Origin: Pseudomonas pergaminensis | GTDB lineage: Bacteria; Pseudomonadota; Gammaproteobacteria; Pseudomonadales; Pseudomonadaceae | NCBI RefSeq assembly: GCF_024112395.2 | Contig: NZ_CP078013.2 | Location: 6,232,501-6,296,500, forward strand | DNA length: 64,000 nucleotides | Reading direction: 5' to 3' | Shown: positions 17,977 through 28,569 of the stretch, piece after piece | Layout: every line of letters starts with the position of its first letter | Position numbering within the stretch: position 1 is the stretch's first letter | Translations under genes and position numbers: made by a program | Notes under the pieces: generated by a model | Database searches by the model: none | Told to the model about the DNA's origin: nothing | What the model saw: the letters and a program-made list of their open reading frames with translations, nothing else

Positions 17977-18810
17977 TCAGATGGCCACGTCGGCCTTGAT
18001 GCTTGGGTCGGCGTCGTAACCGACGATTTCGAAGTCTTCAAACGTGTAGTCGTAGATCGACGCAGGTTTGCGCTTGATCACCAGTTCCGGCAGTTTCTTC
18101 GGCGTGCGCGCCAGTTGGGTGCGGATCTGCTCCATGTGGTTGCTGTAGGCGTGGGTGTCGCCCGTGGTGACGATGATCTCGTGAGGGATCAGGTCGCACT
18201 GCTGGGCGAGCATATGGGTCAGCAATGCCAGCGCGGCGGTGTTGTACGGCAGGCCGAGGAACACGTCGGAGCTGCGAATGTACAACTGCATCGACAGGTG
18301 ACCGTCGTGCACAAACGCCTGGTACAGCAGGTGGCACGGTGGCAGGGCTTGCTTGCCGTTGCGCGCGTTTTCCTGCGGGCTTTTGGTTTCGTCGGGCAGG
18401 TACTCGACGTTCCAGCCGTGGAACAGGATGCGGCGGCTGTTCGGGTTGGTCTTGAGCGTGTGGACCATGTAGTCGATCTGGTTGATCGTACCGCCATCCT
18501 TGGTTGGCCAGGCGGTCCACTGCTCGCCATACACCGGGCCCAGGTCGCCCTCTTCGGTGGCCCATTCGTCCCAGATGCGCACGCCGTTTTCGTTCAGCCA
18601 CTTGATGTTGGTGTTGCCACTCAACATCCAGATCAGCTCATTGGCGATGCTTTTGAAGTGAAGCTTCTTGGTGGTCAGCAGCGGGAAGCCGTCGGCCAAG
18701 TTATGCCGATACTGACGGGCGAACACGGCCTTGGTGCCGGTGCCGGTGCGATCGCCCTTGGTCAATCCATTGGTCACGACGTCGTTCAGTAGTTCGAGAT
18801 ATTGCTTCAT
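17977..18810 (-). CDS. thyA: thymidylate synthase
   Basis: Makes dTMP from dUMP with methylenetetrahydrofolate, producing dihydrofolate for FolA. The 277-aa protein begins [15 protein letters not shown]. It carries [10 protein letters not shown], the catalytic cysteine (Cys159) in [12 protein letters not shown], the [12 protein letters not shown] motif, and [10 protein letters not shown]. The frame is open 15 codons upstream, but the MKQYL start matches the family. It is 51 bp downstream of lgt, the usual Pseudomonas pair. Confidence 0.97.
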   Translation of the reverse strand: MKQYLELLNDVVTNGLTKGDRTGTGTKAVFARQYRHNLADGFPLLTTKKLHFKSIANELIWMLSGNTNIKWLNENGVRIWDEWATEEGDLGPVYGEQWTAWPTKDGGTINQIDYMVHTLKTNPNSRRILFHGWNVEYLPDETKSPQENARNGKQALPPCHLLYQAFVHDGHLSMQLYIRSSDVFLGLPYNTAALALLTHMLAQQCDLIPHEIIVTTGDTHAYSNHMEQIRTQLARTPKKLPELVIKRKPASIYDYTFEDFEIVGYDADPSIKADVAI

Positions 18811-18861
18811 GTTGGTACCTGTATCGGTGAAGCCGAGACTGGCGAGCCTCGGCATTCGAAT

Positions 18862-19674
18862 TTAAAGCGCAGCGTTCTTCAGCGGTTGCGGGCGGTTGTA
18901 GGCCCACCACAGCAGGCCCAGGCCCACGAGGATCATCGGCAGGCTGAGGATCTGACCCATGGTCAGCCAACCCCACGCCAGGTAGCCCAATTGTGCATCC
19001 GGCACGCGCACGAACTCGACGATGAAGCGGAAGATCCCGTAGAACAACGCGAACATGCCCGATACCGCCATGGTGGGGCGTGGCTTGCGCGAGAAGATGT
19101 ACAGGATAAGGAACAGCGCCACGCCTTCCAACGCGAACTGGTAAAGCTGCGACGGGTGGCGCGGCAGTTGCGCCGGGTCGCTGAACGGCGGGAACACCAT
19201 GGCCCACGGCACGTCAGTCGGCTTGCCCCACAGCTCGGCGTTGATGAAGTTACCGATACGCCCGGCACCTAGGCCGATCGGCACCATCGGCGCAACGAAG
19301 TCCATCAGTTGGAAGAACGACTTGCCATTACGACGGCCGAACCACCAGGCGGCGATCATCACGCCGATAAAACCGCCGTGGAACGCCATGCCGCCCTTCC
19401 ACACTTCGAAGATCAGCGTCGGGTTGGCGATGTACGCCGAAAGGTCGTAGAACAGCACATACCCCAGGCGCCCGCCGACGATCACCCCCATCGACAACCA
19501 GAAGACCATGTCGGAGAGCTTCTCCTTGGTCCAGGTCGGGTCGAAACGGTTCAGGCGCCGGGAGGCCAGCAACCAGGCACCGCCGATGCCGATCAGGTAC
19601 ATCAACCCGTACCAGTGGATTTTCAGCGGACCGATGGCCAGGGCCACCGGGTCGATCTGCGGGTAAGGCAGCAT
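18862..19674 (-). CDS. lgt: prolipoprotein diacylglyceryl transferase
   Basis: Inner-membrane enzyme that attaches diacylglycerol to the lipobox cysteine of prolipoproteins, the first step of lipoprotein maturation. The 270 aa include about seven membrane segments, the catalytic-histidine motif [12 protein letters not shown], and the Lgt signature [17 protein letters not shown]. Length and motifs are standard. It is upstream of thyA on the same strand and probably co-transcribed with it. Confidence 0.97.
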   Translation of the reverse strand: MLPYPQIDPVALAIGPLKIHWYGLMYLIGIGGAWLLASRRLNRFDPTWTKEKLSDMVFWLSMGVIVGGRLGYVLFYDLSAYIANPTLIFEVWKGGMAFHGGFIGVMIAAWWFGRRNGKSFFQLMDFVAPMVPIGLGAGRIGNFINAELWGKPTDVPWAMVFPPFSDPAQLPRHPSQLYQFALEGVALFLILYIFSRKPRPTMAVSGMFALFYGIFRFIVEFVRVPDAQLGYLAWGWLTMGQILSLPMILVGLGLLWWAYNRPQPLKNAAL

Positions 19675-19752
19675 TGCGACTCCTCGTTAATCATTCGTTG
19701 TTGCGACCGGACCATGCCCGGGCGCGATTAAGACTGCATTACTCAAGTTTTT

Positions 19753-20535
19753 TCAAAGCAAAAAGTTTATGCCGACACAGAACAGCAACCCGGCAAACAA
19801 CCGCTTGAGCAAACGCGGCGACAACCGGTGCGCCAGGCGCGCGCCGAAGCGGGCGAACACCATGCTGGTCAGGGCAATGCCCAGCAGTGCCGGCAAATAC
19901 ACGAACCCTAGACTATGAGCGGGCAACAGCGGGTCATGCCAGCCCAGAATCATGAAACTTAATGCACTTGCCAGCGCGATCGGCAGGCCGCAGGCCGATG
20001 AGGTGGCGACCGCCTGTTGCATCGGCACGCTGCGCCAGGTCAAGAACGGCACGGTCAGCGAGCCACCGCCAATCCCGAAAATCGCCGAAGCCCAGCCAAT
20101 CACGGTGCCCGCCAGGGTCAGGCCGACCGTGCCCGGCACCGTTCGGCTGGCCTTGGGCTTGACGTCCAGGGCCAACTGCACGGCCACCAGCAGGGCAAAT
20201 ACACCAATGATTTTCTGCAGGTGCGGGCCGGAAATCGCCTCGGCGGTCAACGCGCCAAAACCCGCACCGATCAGGATGCCCACGGTCATCCACACAAAGA
20301 TCGGCCAACGCACCGCGCCACGTCGGTGGTGCTCACGCACGGCATTCACCGAGGTAAAGATGATCGTTGCCAGGGAAGTGCCCACGGCCAGGTGGGTCAG
20401 CACCTGCGGGTCGAAGCCCTGCAAGGTGAAGCTGAACACCAGCACCGGCACGATGATGATCCCGCCGCCCACGCCAAACAGCCCGGCGAGCACGCCCGCA
20501 CAGGCGCCGAGCAGCAAATACAGCAGAAATTCCAT
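19753..20535 (-). CDS. TSUP-family (TauE/SafE) membrane transporter
   Basis: A 260-aa membrane protein with the family's duplicated glycine-rich motifs: LGACAGVLAGLFGVGGGIIIV near the N-terminus and GWASAIFGIGGGSLTVPFL in the second half. TSUP proteins export organosulfur compounds or sulfite, or take up small anions; the substrate cannot be read here. It sits 78 bp upstream of lgt on the same strand, and divergent from the NRDE gene. Confidence 0.87.
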   Translation of the reverse strand: MEFLLYLLLGACAGVLAGLFGVGGGIIIVPVLVFSFTLQGFDPQVLTHLAVGTSLATIIFTSVNAVREHHRRGAVRWPIFVWMTVGILIGAGFGALTAEAISGPHLQKIIGVFALLVAVQLALDVKPKASRTVPGTVGLTLAGTVIGWASAIFGIGGGSLTVPFLTWRSVPMQQAVATSSACGLPIALASALSFMILGWHDPLLPAHSLGFVYLPALLGIALTSMVFARFGARLAHRLSPRLLKRLFAGLLFCVGINFLL

Positions 20536-20656
20536 GGGAGCCCCCGAACCAAGTCCGGCATGTTAACGGATCGAAGGCATGCGACCCAACTGGATACGAT
20601 GGAACGGCGCTGCCGGTGTGGGTAGAGTGGGAAAAAACACAAAAGGGAATCGCCTG

Positions 20657-21403
20657 ATGTGCCTGATTGTTTTCGCCTGGCGGCCGGGCCACGCCCAGCC
20701 GTTGATCGTCGCGGCCAACCGCGATGAATTCTACGCCCGCCCCAGCCTGCCGCTGGCCCAGTGGCCGGATGCGCCCGACGTCTACGCCGGTCGCGATCAG
20801 GAAGCAGGCGGCACGTGGCTGGGGGTGAATGCCGATGGGCGTTTTGCCGCCCTCACTAATATCCGTGACCCGCACCAGCCGCCGGCCCGCAAGTCCCGTG
20901 GCGAGCTGGTGGCGCGTTTTCTCAACGGTTCTCTGCCGATTGAGGACTATTTAGCCGACGTTAACGGCCGTTCGATTGAATATGCCGGGTTTAACCTGCT
21001 GCTGGGCACACGGGATGAGTTGTGGCATTACAACGCCAATCATACGGAGCCGACGCGATTGGAGCCTGGGGTGTATGGATTGTCCAACGCCGGACTGGAT
21101 ACGCCGTGGCCCAAACTGCTCAAGGCCAAGGCGGCATTGAGCGCGCTGCTAGAGGATCCGCAGCCGGAAGCCTTGTTGGGGATTTTGAGTGATCCGCAGA
21201 CGGCGCCGTTTGCGGACCTGCCGGACACCGGCGTGGGGTTGGCGACCGAGAGTTTGCTATCGAGCGTGTTTATTGCCAGCCCAAGCTATGGGACGCGGGC
21301 GAGTACGGCGCTGATTGTAAATGCCGACGGGACGCGGCGGATGGTGGAGCGTAGTTTTGGGCCGCATGGTGGCCGACTTGGCGAGATAGAACTGAGGATT
21401 TAG
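20657..21403 (+). CDS. NRDE-family protein (TANGO2 homologue)
   Basis: A 248-aa protein starting MCLIVFAW, where Cys2 is the conserved N-terminal residue of this Ntn-hydrolase-like family. The family name motif NRDE is present (AANRDEFYARPS), and AGRDQEAGGTWLGVN follows. The frame is open for 26 codons upstream, but the MCLIVF start is diagnostic and is supported by a nearby AAAAGGGAAT. The family has been linked to heme or lipid handling in eukaryotes; the bacterial role is not settled. Confidence 0.88.
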   Translation: MCLIVFAWRPGHAQPLIVAANRDEFYARPSLPLAQWPDAPDVYAGRDQEAGGTWLGVNADGRFAALTNIRDPHQPPARKSRGELVARFLNGSLPIEDYLADVNGRSIEYAGFNLLLGTRDELWHYNANHTEPTRLEPGVYGLSNAGLDTPWPKLLKAKAALSALLEDPQPEALLGILSDPQTAPFADLPDTGVGLATESLLSSVFIASPSYGTRASTALIVNADGTRRMVERSFGPHGGRLGEIELRI

Positions 21404-21422
21404 CGGTGCTTGAGCGAGCGCT

Positions 21423-21487
21423 ATCGCGGGCAAGCCCGGCTCCCACAGTTGAAATGCTTTCCAATGTGGGAGCTGGCTTGCCTGCGA
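21423..21487. repeat. REPIN-type inverted repeat
   Basis: ATCGCGGGCAAGCCCGGCTC faces GAGCTGGCTTGCCTGCGA with about 25 bp between the arms. The arms are of two variants. It lies between convergent NRDE and ptsP genes. Confidence 0.85.
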
Positions 21488-21502
21488 AAAAGGCGACTCG
21501 GT

Positions 21503-23782
21503 CTAGAGGGTTTTTGCGGAGGCCGGGTTGATCATCCGCGTCAGCCCCAGGTTTTTCAGGGCCAATTGCAACGAGCTGTGGATAACTTGCGGGTTGTCGA
21601 TGGTCATCAACTCCGCCAGCAGGTCCTTGGCCATGCTCAGTTCAACCTGGCGCAGCATCCACTTCACCTTCGGCAAGTTGGTGGCGTTCATCGACAGGCT
21701 GTCAAAGCCCATCGCCATCAACAGCACCGCCGCCGCGGGGTCGCCGGCCATTTCACCGCAGATGCTCACCGGCTTGCCTTCGGCGTGGGCGTCGCGCACC
21801 ACATGCTGCAGCGCTTGCAGCACGGCCGGGTGCAGGTAGTCGTAGAGGTCGGCCACCCGTGGGTTGTTACGGTCCACGGCCAGCAGGTATTGGGTCAGGT
21901 CGTTGGAGCCCACCGACAGGAAGTCCACCTGCCGCGCCAGCTCCTTGGCCTGATACACCGCTGCCGGGATTTCGATCATCACGCCAATCGGCGGCATCGG
22001 TACGTCGGCGCCTTCGTCGCGCACTTCACCCCAGGCGCGGTGGATAAGATGCAACGCCTCTTCCAGCTCATGGGTACCGGAGATCATCGGCAGCAGGATG
22101 CGCAGGTTGTTCAGGCCCTCACTGGCCTTGAGCATGGCGCGGGTTTGTACGAGGAAGATTTCTGGGTGGTCGAGGGTGACGCGGATACCACGCCAGCCGA
22201 GGAACGGGTTGTCCTCTTTAATCGGGAAATACGACAGTGACTTGTCGCCGCCAATGTCCAGGCTGCGCATGGTCACCGGCAACGGGTGGAAGGCTTGCAG
22301 TTGCTCGCGATAAATCGCCAGCTGCTCCTTCTCACTCGGGAAACGCTGGTTGATCATGAACGGCACTTCGGTGCGATACAGCCCCACCCCTTCGGCGCCG
22401 CGCTGTTGCGCGCGGGCCACATCGGCGAGCAGGCCGGTATTCACCAGCAGCGGCACACGGTGGCCATCGGTGGTCACGCACGGCAGCTCGCGCAATGAAT
22501 CCAGGCCCAGCGCCAGTTGCTTCTCTTCCTCGACCACTTCGGCGTATTGCTTGCGCAGTACTTCGCTGGGGTTGGTGAACACTTCACCACGATGGCCATC
22601 GACGATCATGTCGATGCCATCCACTTTGGAATACGGCAGGTCCACCAGGCCCATCACCGTCGGGATGCCCATGGCCCGGGCCAGGATAGCGACGTGGGAG
22701 TTGCCCGAACCCAGTACCGACACCAGGCCGACCAGCTTGCCTTCCGGCACTTCGCCGAGCATGGTGGCGGTCAGTTCTTCACTGATCAGGATGGTGTTGT
22801 CGGGGTAGACCAGGTTGGTGGTGCGGTCTTCCTGCAGGTAGGCCAGCAGACGGCGACCGAGGTCACGCACGTCCGAGGCGCGTTCGCGCAGGTAGGCGTC
22901 GTCCATCAATTCGAAACGGTTGACGTGATCGGTGACCACTTGGCGCAGCGCACCCTGGGCCCACTGGCCGGTCTTGATTACGGTCTTGACTTCATTACCC
23001 AGCGACGCGTCGTCGAGCATCATCTGGTACACGTCGAACAGCGCACGCTCTTCGGGGCGCAGTTGTGTGGCCAGCTTGGTCGACAGGTTGCGCATGTCCG
23101 CGCGCACGCCTTCCAGGGCGGTCTTGAACAATTTGATTTCAGCGTCGATGTCATCGACGGTCTTGTCCGGCACTACGTCGAGGTCAGCCGGCGGCAGCAT
23201 GACCACGGCGGTACCGACCGCCGCACCCGGCGAACCCGGTACGCCGACGAACTTGGCTTCCTGGATGCCCTTGCCCTGGCGCCCAAGGCCACGAATCGAG
23301 CCGGTGGCTTCGGCGTGGGCGATAACCCCGGCGAGCTGCGCGCTCATGGTCACGAGGAAGGCTTCTTCACCTTCGTCGAACTGGCGGCGCTCTTTTTGCT
23401 GGATGACCAACACGCCGACGACGCGGCGGTGGTGAATGATCGGTGCGCCGAGGAACGAGGCGTAACGCTCTTCACCGGTTTCGGCAAAGTAGCGATAACG
23501 CGGGTGATCGGCCGCGTTTTCAAGGTTCAGGGGTTCTTCACGCGTCCCCACCAGGCCCACCAGACCTTCATTGGGCGCCATGCTGACCTTGCCGATGGAG
23601 CGCTTGTTCAAGCCCTCCGTGGCCATCAGCACAAAACGGTTGGTCTCGGGGTCCAGCAGGTAAACCGAGCAGACCTGGCTGCCCATGGCTTCCTTGACGC
23701 GCAACACAATAATCCCCAACGCCGCCTTGAGATCCTTGGCGGAGTTAACTTCCTGGACGATCTTGCGCAGCGTATTGAGCAT
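21503..23782 (-). CDS. ptsP: PTS-Ntr enzyme I (phosphoenolpyruvate phosphotransferase)
   Basis: First phosphotransferase of the nitrogen PTS, passing phosphate from PEP to NPr and then EIIA-Ntr; it regulates potassium and nitrogen status, not sugar uptake. The 759 aa hold an N-terminal GAF domain (about residues 1-155), the phospho-histidine domain with His363 in GNSHVAILARAMGIPTVMG, and a C-terminal PEP-binding barrel (LYRTEVPFM, GVMIEIPAA, SVGSNDLTQYLLAVDRNN). The GAF domain distinguishes it from sugar enzyme I. It starts 22 bp after the rppH stop, forming an operon. Confidence 0.96.
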   Translation of the reverse strand: MLNTLRKIVQEVNSAKDLKAALGIIVLRVKEAMGSQVCSVYLLDPETNRFVLMATEGLNKRSIGKVSMAPNEGLVGLVGTREEPLNLENAADHPRYRYFAETGEERYASFLGAPIIHHRRVVGVLVIQQKERRQFDEGEEAFLVTMSAQLAGVIAHAEATGSIRGLGRQGKGIQEAKFVGVPGSPGAAVGTAVVMLPPADLDVVPDKTVDDIDAEIKLFKTALEGVRADMRNLSTKLATQLRPEERALFDVYQMMLDDASLGNEVKTVIKTGQWAQGALRQVVTDHVNRFELMDDAYLRERASDVRDLGRRLLAYLQEDRTTNLVYPDNTILISEELTATMLGEVPEGKLVGLVSVLGSGNSHVAILARAMGIPTVMGLVDLPYSKVDGIDMIVDGHRGEVFTNPSEVLRKQYAEVVEEEKQLALGLDSLRELPCVTTDGHRVPLLVNTGLLADVARAQQRGAEGVGLYRTEVPFMINQRFPSEKEQLAIYREQLQAFHPLPVTMRSLDIGGDKSLSYFPIKEDNPFLGWRGIRVTLDHPEIFLVQTRAMLKASEGLNNLRILLPMISGTHELEEALHLIHRAWGEVRDEGADVPMPPIGVMIEIPAAVYQAKELARQVDFLSVGSNDLTQYLLAVDRNNPRVADLYDYLHPAVLQALQHVVRDAHAEGKPVSICGEMAGDPAAAVLLMAMGFDSLSMNATNLPKVKWMLRQVELSMAKDLLAELMTIDNPQVIHSSLQLALKNLGLTRMINPASAKTL

Positions 23783-23804
23783 GGCTCGGGGTCGAACTCC
23801 GTCG

Positions 23805-24284
23805 TCAGTCGCGCGCTAAAAGGCGCGGGGCAAGCTCTTTGAGAGCGCGACGATAAACCTCGCGCTTGAATGTCACCACCTGGCCCAACGGGTACCAATA
23901 GCTGACCCAGCGCCAGCCATCGAACTCCGGTTTACCGGTCAAATCCATCCGCACCCGCTGCTCATTGGAGATCAGGCGCAGGAGAAACCATTTCTGCTTC
24001 TGGCCGATGCACAGCGGTTGGCTGTGGGTACGCACCAGGCGTTGCGGCAAACGATAGCGCAACCAGCCTCGGGTACAGGCCAGAATTTGTACATCTTCGC
24101 GCTCAAGGCCGACTTCTTCGTTCAACTCACGGTACAAGGCGTCTTCAGGGGTTTCGTCGGGGTTGATTCCACCTTGAGGAAACTGCCAGGCATCTTGGTT
24201 GATTCGGCGAGCCCATAGCACCTGTCCGGCATCATTCGTAAGAATAATCCCGACATTAGGACGGAAACCATCGGGGTCGATCAC
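23805..24284 (-). CDS. rppH: RNA pyrophosphohydrolase (Nudix)
   Basis: Removes pyrophosphate from the 5' end of primary transcripts, starting RNase E-dependent decay. The Nudix box is [20 protein letters not shown] with EVGLE, and the N-terminus is [16 protein letters not shown]. The start is a GTG at 24284 (159 aa); the 20 codons upstream are open but not part of the family. It leads the rppH-ptsP operon, a conserved pairing in gammaproteobacteria. Confidence 0.95.
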   Translation of the reverse strand: MIDPDGFRPNVGIILTNDAGQVLWARRINQDAWQFPQGGINPDETPEDALYRELNEEVGLEREDVQILACTRGWLRYRLPQRLVRTHSQPLCIGQKQKWFLLRLISNEQRVRMDLTGKPEFDGWRWVSYWYPLGQVVTFKREVYRRALKELAPRLLARD

Positions 24285-24427
24285 GGCAACAACCTCGCAA
24301 ACGCATGTCGCCGCATTGTTCCACAAAGGTTGATGAAGCGGCAACGAGGCTTCTTACCTTATGTGCACTCTTGTGAAAAGACCGTATTCTGGACGCCTTT
24401 TTACAGACTTTTCAGCGAGTAACTGCA

Positions 24428-25084
24428 ATGCGCCTGGCTTTATTCGACTTGGACAACACCCTCCTCGGCGGTGACAGCGACCACGCCTGGGGCGATTACC
24501 TGTGCGAGCGCGGGATTCTCGACCCGGTGGCCTACAAGGCCCGCAACGACGAGTTCTACCAGGATTACCTGGCCGGCAAGCTGGACAACGCCGCCTACCT
24601 GAACTTTTGCCTGGAAATCCTTGGCCGCACCGAGATGGCCCAATTGGATGAGTGGCACAACGACTACATGCGCGACTGCATCGAGCCAATCATGCTGCCG
24701 CTGGCGATTGAGCTGCTGGCCAAGCACCGCGCTGCCGGTGACAAGCTGGTGATCATCACCGCCACCAACCGCTTTGTCACCGCACCGATTGCCGCACGCC
24801 TGGGCGTGGAAACCCTGATCGCCACCGAGTGCGAGATGGAAAACGGCCGCTACACCGGGCGCAGCACCGACGTACCGTGCTTTCGCGAGGGCAAGGTAAC
24901 GCGCTTGAATCGTTGGCTGGAAGAGACCGGGTATAGCCTGGAGGACAGCTACTTCTACAGCGACTCGATGAATGATTTGCCGCTGCTGGAGCAAGTGACG
25001 CATGCGGTGGCGGTGGATCCGGATCCGAATCTGCGGGCTGAGGCCGAGAGGCGCGGCTGGCCGGTCATCACGCTGCGCAGCTGA
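24428..25084 (+). CDS. HAD-IB phosphatase, probable histidinol-phosphate phosphatase
   Basis: SerB-like HAD hydrolase of 218 aa. Motif I is [12 protein letters not shown] (residues 6-17), motif [10 protein letters not shown], motif III lysine in FREGKVTRL, and motif [13 protein letters not shown]. The position divergent from rppH-ptsP corresponds to P. aeruginosa PA0335, which has been reported to encode the histidinol-phosphate phosphatase missing from the Pseudomonas his genes. The function here is inferred from that position and similarity. The phosphatase class itself is secure. Confidence 0.8.
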   Translation: MRLALFDLDNTLLGGDSDHAWGDYLCERGILDPVAYKARNDEFYQDYLAGKLDNAAYLNFCLEILGRTEMAQLDEWHNDYMRDCIEPIMLPLAIELLAKHRAAGDKLVIITATNRFVTAPIAARLGVETLIATECEMENGRYTGRSTDVPCFREGKVTRLNRWLEETGYSLEDSYFYSDSMNDLPLLEQVTHAVAVDPDPNLRAEAERRGWPVITLRS

Positions 25085-25091
25085 TGGCCCC

Positions 25092-25175
25092 ATCGCAGGC
25101 AAGCCAGCTCCCACATTTTGACCGCATTCTCATGTTGGAACTCGGTCAAGTGCGGGAGCTGGCTTGCCTGCGATG
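25092..25175. repeat. REPIN-type inverted repeat (GCAGGCAAGCC arms)
   Basis: ATCGCAGGCAAGCCAGCTCC faces GGAGCTGGCTTGCCTGCGAT, an exact arm pair about 44 bp apart. It lies between the convergent HAD and DUF2269 genes. Confidence 0.9.
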
Positions 25176-25196
25176 AAGTCGACACGGTCCCAAGCC

Positions 25197-25664
25197 CTAC
25201 ATAGGCTTTGCGACCATCAAGTAGAAAATCACCACAAACGCCAGGAACGCCGGCCACCCCAGGCCAAACCACCAGCGCATATAGGTCGCGGCCTTGATCG
25301 GCATCGCCGTACCCTCGCGCAACGCCTGCTCCGCCATCTTGTGTACACGAATCTGCAACCACACCACCGGCAACCAGCAGATACCCGCCAGCACATACAG
25401 ACCGAACGTCCACTGCAACCAACTCTGCTGCAACGACCACCCCGCCAAGTGCATCAAGCCGATCCCGCTCAGCGGCTGGAATACCGCCGTGGTCGCGGTA
25501 AACGCCCAGTCGGCGAACACCAGGTGCTTGAAGGTCACCGCGATCACTTCCACCTTGCCGGTGCGCCAGGCGCGCAACGCGTAGTACGCCGAGCCTGCGC
25601 CCAGCCCGAACAGGAGGGTCGACGAGAGGATATGCAGGGTTTTCAGCAGCAGGTAAGCGCTCAT
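25197..25664 (-). CDS. DUF2269 integral membrane protein
   Basis: A 155-aa protein with four hydrophobic segments, starting MSAYLLLKTLHILSSTLLFG, with a conserved early histidine (LKTLHILS) and TAVFQPLSGIGLMHLAGW. Function unknown. The ATG abuts the stop of the upstream gene (TAGATG), so the two genes are translated together. The upstream gene is a distant paralogue with the same layout. Confidence 0.8.
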   Translation of the reverse strand: MSAYLLLKTLHILSSTLLFGLGAGSAYYALRAWRTGKVEVIAVTFKHLVFADWAFTATTAVFQPLSGIGLMHLAGWSLQQSWLQWTFGLYVLAGICWLPVVWLQIRVHKMAEQALREGTAMPIKAATYMRWWFGLGWPAFLAFVVIFYLMVAKPM

Positions 25665-26078
25665 CTAGACGGGCTTGGCACCCATCAGCCCGGCGATCGC
25701 CACAAACCCCACCAGACTGACCACCGCCAGCACCAACGTGAAGTTCAAGCTACCGCCCTCGCCTTTGCGCAGGCGATTAAGCCGCGCCACCAGCCAGAAC
25801 CACGCCAGCGCCGCCACGGTATAGAGGATGCTGGACCCCAGAATCCAGGTCTGCCCCAGCGGCCAGCCGATCAGATGGACCAGCCACCAGCCGGTAAAAG
25901 GCATGCTCACCACGCAAATACCCATCAACAACCAGACGAATGCCCACGGGCGCTGCACGGTCGCCGCCGGGCCGGCGCTTCGCTTGCGCCAGGCCAGCAA
26001 CGCCAGCCCCAGGCCGCTGAGCAGCAGCAACACGGTGGCTGCTATGTGGATAACTTTCAGGGTTGTCAGGGTTTCCAT
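25665..26078 (-). CDS. DUF2269-like integral membrane protein
   Basis: A 137-aa membrane protein starting METLTTLKVIHIAATVLLLL, with the same lysine-histidine opening as its neighbour and a GWWLVHLIGWPLGQTW motif parallel to the neighbour's GLMHLAGWSLQQSW. This points to an old tandem duplication. Function unknown. Its stop directly abuts the next gene's start. Confidence 0.78.
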   Translation of the reverse strand: METLTTLKVIHIAATVLLLLSGLGLALLAWRKRSAGPAATVQRPWAFVWLLMGICVVSMPFTGWWLVHLIGWPLGQTWILGSSILYTVAALAWFWLVARLNRLRKGEGGSLNFTLVLAVVSLVGFVAIAGLMGAKPV

Positions 26079-26119
26079 GTGTCGTCTTCCTTAAAGGCCG
26101 CCCCCATCAGCGTAGTCGC

Positions 26120-27634
26120 TCAACCGAGGAACAGTTTGTAGGCCGGGTTATCGCTTTCATCCCAGTACGGGTAGCCAATGGCTTCCAGGGCTGCCGGCAC
26201 CAGGTGGCGCTCATCCGCCGGCACTTGCAGGCCGGCGACCACACGGCCGTCTGCTGCGCCGTGGTTGCGATAGTGGAACATCGAGATGTTCCAGCGCCCG
26301 CCCAATTTGTTAAGAAAGTTGAACAAGGCGCCCGGGCGCTCCGGGAATTCGAAACGTAACACCACTTCATCGCTGACCTTGGCCGCATGCCCGCCGACCA
26401 TATGACGGATGTGCAATTTGGCCAGTTCGTTCTCGGTCAGGTCCAGCACCGGGAAACCCTGGCCTGTCAGGCTGGCGATCAGTGCACTGCGCGGATCGTT
26501 TTCCGGGTGGGTCTGCACGCCCACAAAGATGTGCGCCTCGCTGCCGGAGTGGTAGCGGTAGTTGAATTCGGTGATCTGGCGCTTGCCCACGGCCTCGCAG
26601 AACGCCTTGAAGCTGCCGGGCTTTTCGGGAATGGTCACGGCGATGATGGCTTCGCGACCTTCACCCAGTTCGGCGCGCTCGGCCACATGGCGCAAGCGAT
26701 CAAAGTTGACGTTGGCACCGGAGTCGATGGCCACCAGGGTCTGCCCAGTCACGCCACGGGTCTCCACGTATTTCTTGATGCCCGCCACACCCAGGGCTCC
26801 CGCCGGCTCGGTGATGGAACGGGTGTCGTCGTAGATATCCTTGATCGCCGCACAGATTTCATCGGTGCTCACGGTGATCACTTCATCCACATAGTCCTTG
26901 CAGATGTCGAAGGTGTGCTGGCCGATCTGTGCCACCGCCACGCCATCGGCAAAGATGCCCACGGCCTGCAGTACCACGCGCTCGCCCGCCGCCATGGCGG
27001 CTTGCAGGCAGTTGGAGTCGTCCGGCTCGACACCGATGACCTTGATCTCCGGGCGCAGGTATTTTACGTACGCCGCGATACCGGCGATCAGCCCGCCGCC
27101 GCCCACCGGTACGAAGATCGCGTCCAGCGGCCCTGGATGCTGGCGCAGGATTTCCATCGCCACGGTGCCCTGCCCGGCAATAGTGTGCGGATCGTCGTAG
27201 GGGTGAATGTAGACGTAGCCTTTTTCGTCGACGAGTTTCAGCGAATAGGCCAGGGCTTCGGGGAAGGAATCGCCATGCAGCACCACCTTGCCGCCACGGG
27301 AGCGCACGCCTTCGACCTTGATCTCGGGGGTGGTCTTGGGCATCACGATAGTGGCCTTGACCCCCAGCACCTTGGCCGCCAGGGCCAGGCCCTGGGCATG
27401 GTTGCCGGCCGACGCCGTGACCACGCCGCGCGCACGCTCTTCGGCAGTCAGTTGGGTCAGCTTGTTATAGGCGCCGCGAATCTTGAACGAGAACACCGGC
27501 TGCAAGTCTTCACGCTTGAGCCAGACCTTGTTGCCCAGCCGCTCGGAGAGCTGGCGGGCGGTCTGCAACGGGGTTTCTACGGCAACGTCGTAAACGCGCG
27601 AGGTGAGGATCTTTTTGACGTACTGTTCAAGCAT
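26120..27634 (-). CDS. ilvA: threonine ammonia-lyase, biosynthetic
   Basis: PLP enzyme that converts threonine to 2-oxobutanoate, the first step of isoleucine synthesis. The 504 aa begin [20 protein letters not shown]. The PLP lysine is K51 in [12 protein letters not shown], the glycine loop is [13 protein letters not shown], and [16 protein letters not shown] is present. The C-terminal ~180 residues are two ACT-like repeats ([14 protein letters not shown] and [14 protein letters not shown]), so feedback control by isoleucine is expected. It is divergent from rpiA. Confidence 0.96.
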   Translation of the reverse strand: MLEQYVKKILTSRVYDVAVETPLQTARQLSERLGNKVWLKREDLQPVFSFKIRGAYNKLTQLTAEERARGVVTASAGNHAQGLALAAKVLGVKATIVMPKTTPEIKVEGVRSRGGKVVLHGDSFPEALAYSLKLVDEKGYVYIHPYDDPHTIAGQGTVAMEILRQHPGPLDAIFVPVGGGGLIAGIAAYVKYLRPEIKVIGVEPDDSNCLQAAMAAGERVVLQAVGIFADGVAVAQIGQHTFDICKDYVDEVITVSTDEICAAIKDIYDDTRSITEPAGALGVAGIKKYVETRGVTGQTLVAIDSGANVNFDRLRHVAERAELGEGREAIIAVTIPEKPGSFKAFCEAVGKRQITEFNYRYHSGSEAHIFVGVQTHPENDPRSALIASLTGQGFPVLDLTENELAKLHIRHMVGGHAAKVSDEVVLRFEFPERPGALFNFLNKLGGRWNISMFHYRNHGAADGRVVAGLQVPADERHLVPAALEAIGYPYWDESDNPAYKLFLG

Positions 27635-27770
27635 CGGCGGATATCACTGGGCGGGTTGGGCAGGGCCAAGGAGTCTAACCCAGCGTTTGGGCGGGCGACC
27701 ACACGAATCCAGAGGTTTTGTTGGGTTATACTCGCGCCCCTCTTTACTCCCCGCCCGTTCCGGAGCCCGC

Positions 27771-28442
27771 ATGACCCAGGATCAACTCAAACAGGCAGTG
27801 GCCCAGGCCGCCGTCGATTTAATCCTTCCTAAACTCGACGACAAGAGCATCGTCGGTGTCGGCACCGGCTCCACCGCCAACTGCTTTATCGATGCGCTGG
27901 CCCAGCACAAGGGCGCGTTCGATGGCGCCGTGGCCAGCTCCGAAGCCACCGCTGCGCGCCTCAAGGGCCACGGCATTCCGGTGTATGAGCTCAACACTGT
28001 GAGCGACCTGGAGTTCTACGTCGACGGCGCCGATGAAAGCGACGAGCACCTGAACCTGATCAAGGGCGGCGGCGCAGCCCTGACCCGCGAGAAGATCGTC
28101 GCCGCCGTGGCCAAGACCTTTATCTGCATCGCTGACGCCAGCAAGCTGGTGCCGGTACTTGGCGCATTCCCGCTGCCCGTGGAAGTGATCCCGATGGCCC
28201 GCAGCCACGTGGCCCGCGAGCTGGTGAAACTGGGCGGTGACCCGGTGTACCGCGAAGGCGTGTTGACCGACAACGGCAACATCATCCTCGACGTATTCAA
28301 CATGCAGATCACCAACCCGGTGGAGCTGGAGACGCAGATCAACGCGATCGTCGGCGTGGTCACCAACGGCCTGTTCGCCGCGCGCCCAGCCGATGTACTG
28401 CTGCTGGGTACTTCGGAAGGAGTGAAAACCCTCAAGGCTTAA
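27771..28442 (+). CDS. rpiA: ribose-5-phosphate isomerase A
   Basis: Interconverts ribose-5-phosphate and ribulose-5-phosphate in the pentose phosphate pathway. The 223 aa include [34 protein letters not shown] and [12 protein letters not shown], all family signatures. The ATG at 27771 gives the usual length; the frame is open upstream through the divergent promoter region. A REPIN interrupted by an insertion sequence begins a few bases after its stop. Confidence 0.97.
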   Translation: MTQDQLKQAVAQAAVDLILPKLDDKSIVGVGTGSTANCFIDALAQHKGAFDGAVASSEATAARLKGHGIPVYELNTVSDLEFYVDGADESDEHLNLIKGGGAALTREKIVAAVAKTFICIADASKLVPVLGAFPLPVEVIPMARSHVARELVKLGGDPVYREGVLTDNGNIILDVFNMQITNPVELETQINAIVGVVTNGLFAARPADVLLLGTSEGVKTLKA

Positions 28443-28454
28443 CGCGTGACTAAA

Positions 28455-28537
28455 TGTGGGAGCGGGCTTGCTCGCGAAAGCGGTGTGTCAGTGAAAGATT
28501 CTTCAACTGAACCACCGCTTTCGCGAGCAAGCCCGCT
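28455..28537. repeat. REPIN interrupted by an IS110-like element
   Basis: The left arm TGTGGGAGCGGGCTTGCTCG is intact. The right arm begins TCGCGAGCAAGCCCGCT and stops at 28537. Its missing end, CCCACATT, is found at 29779-29786, after the insertion. Joining the two restores a perfect right arm with a single CT between the halves. Confidence 0.9.
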
Positions 28538-28569
28538 TGTGTCTTGAGACAGGATTAAGCTGAAGGTGA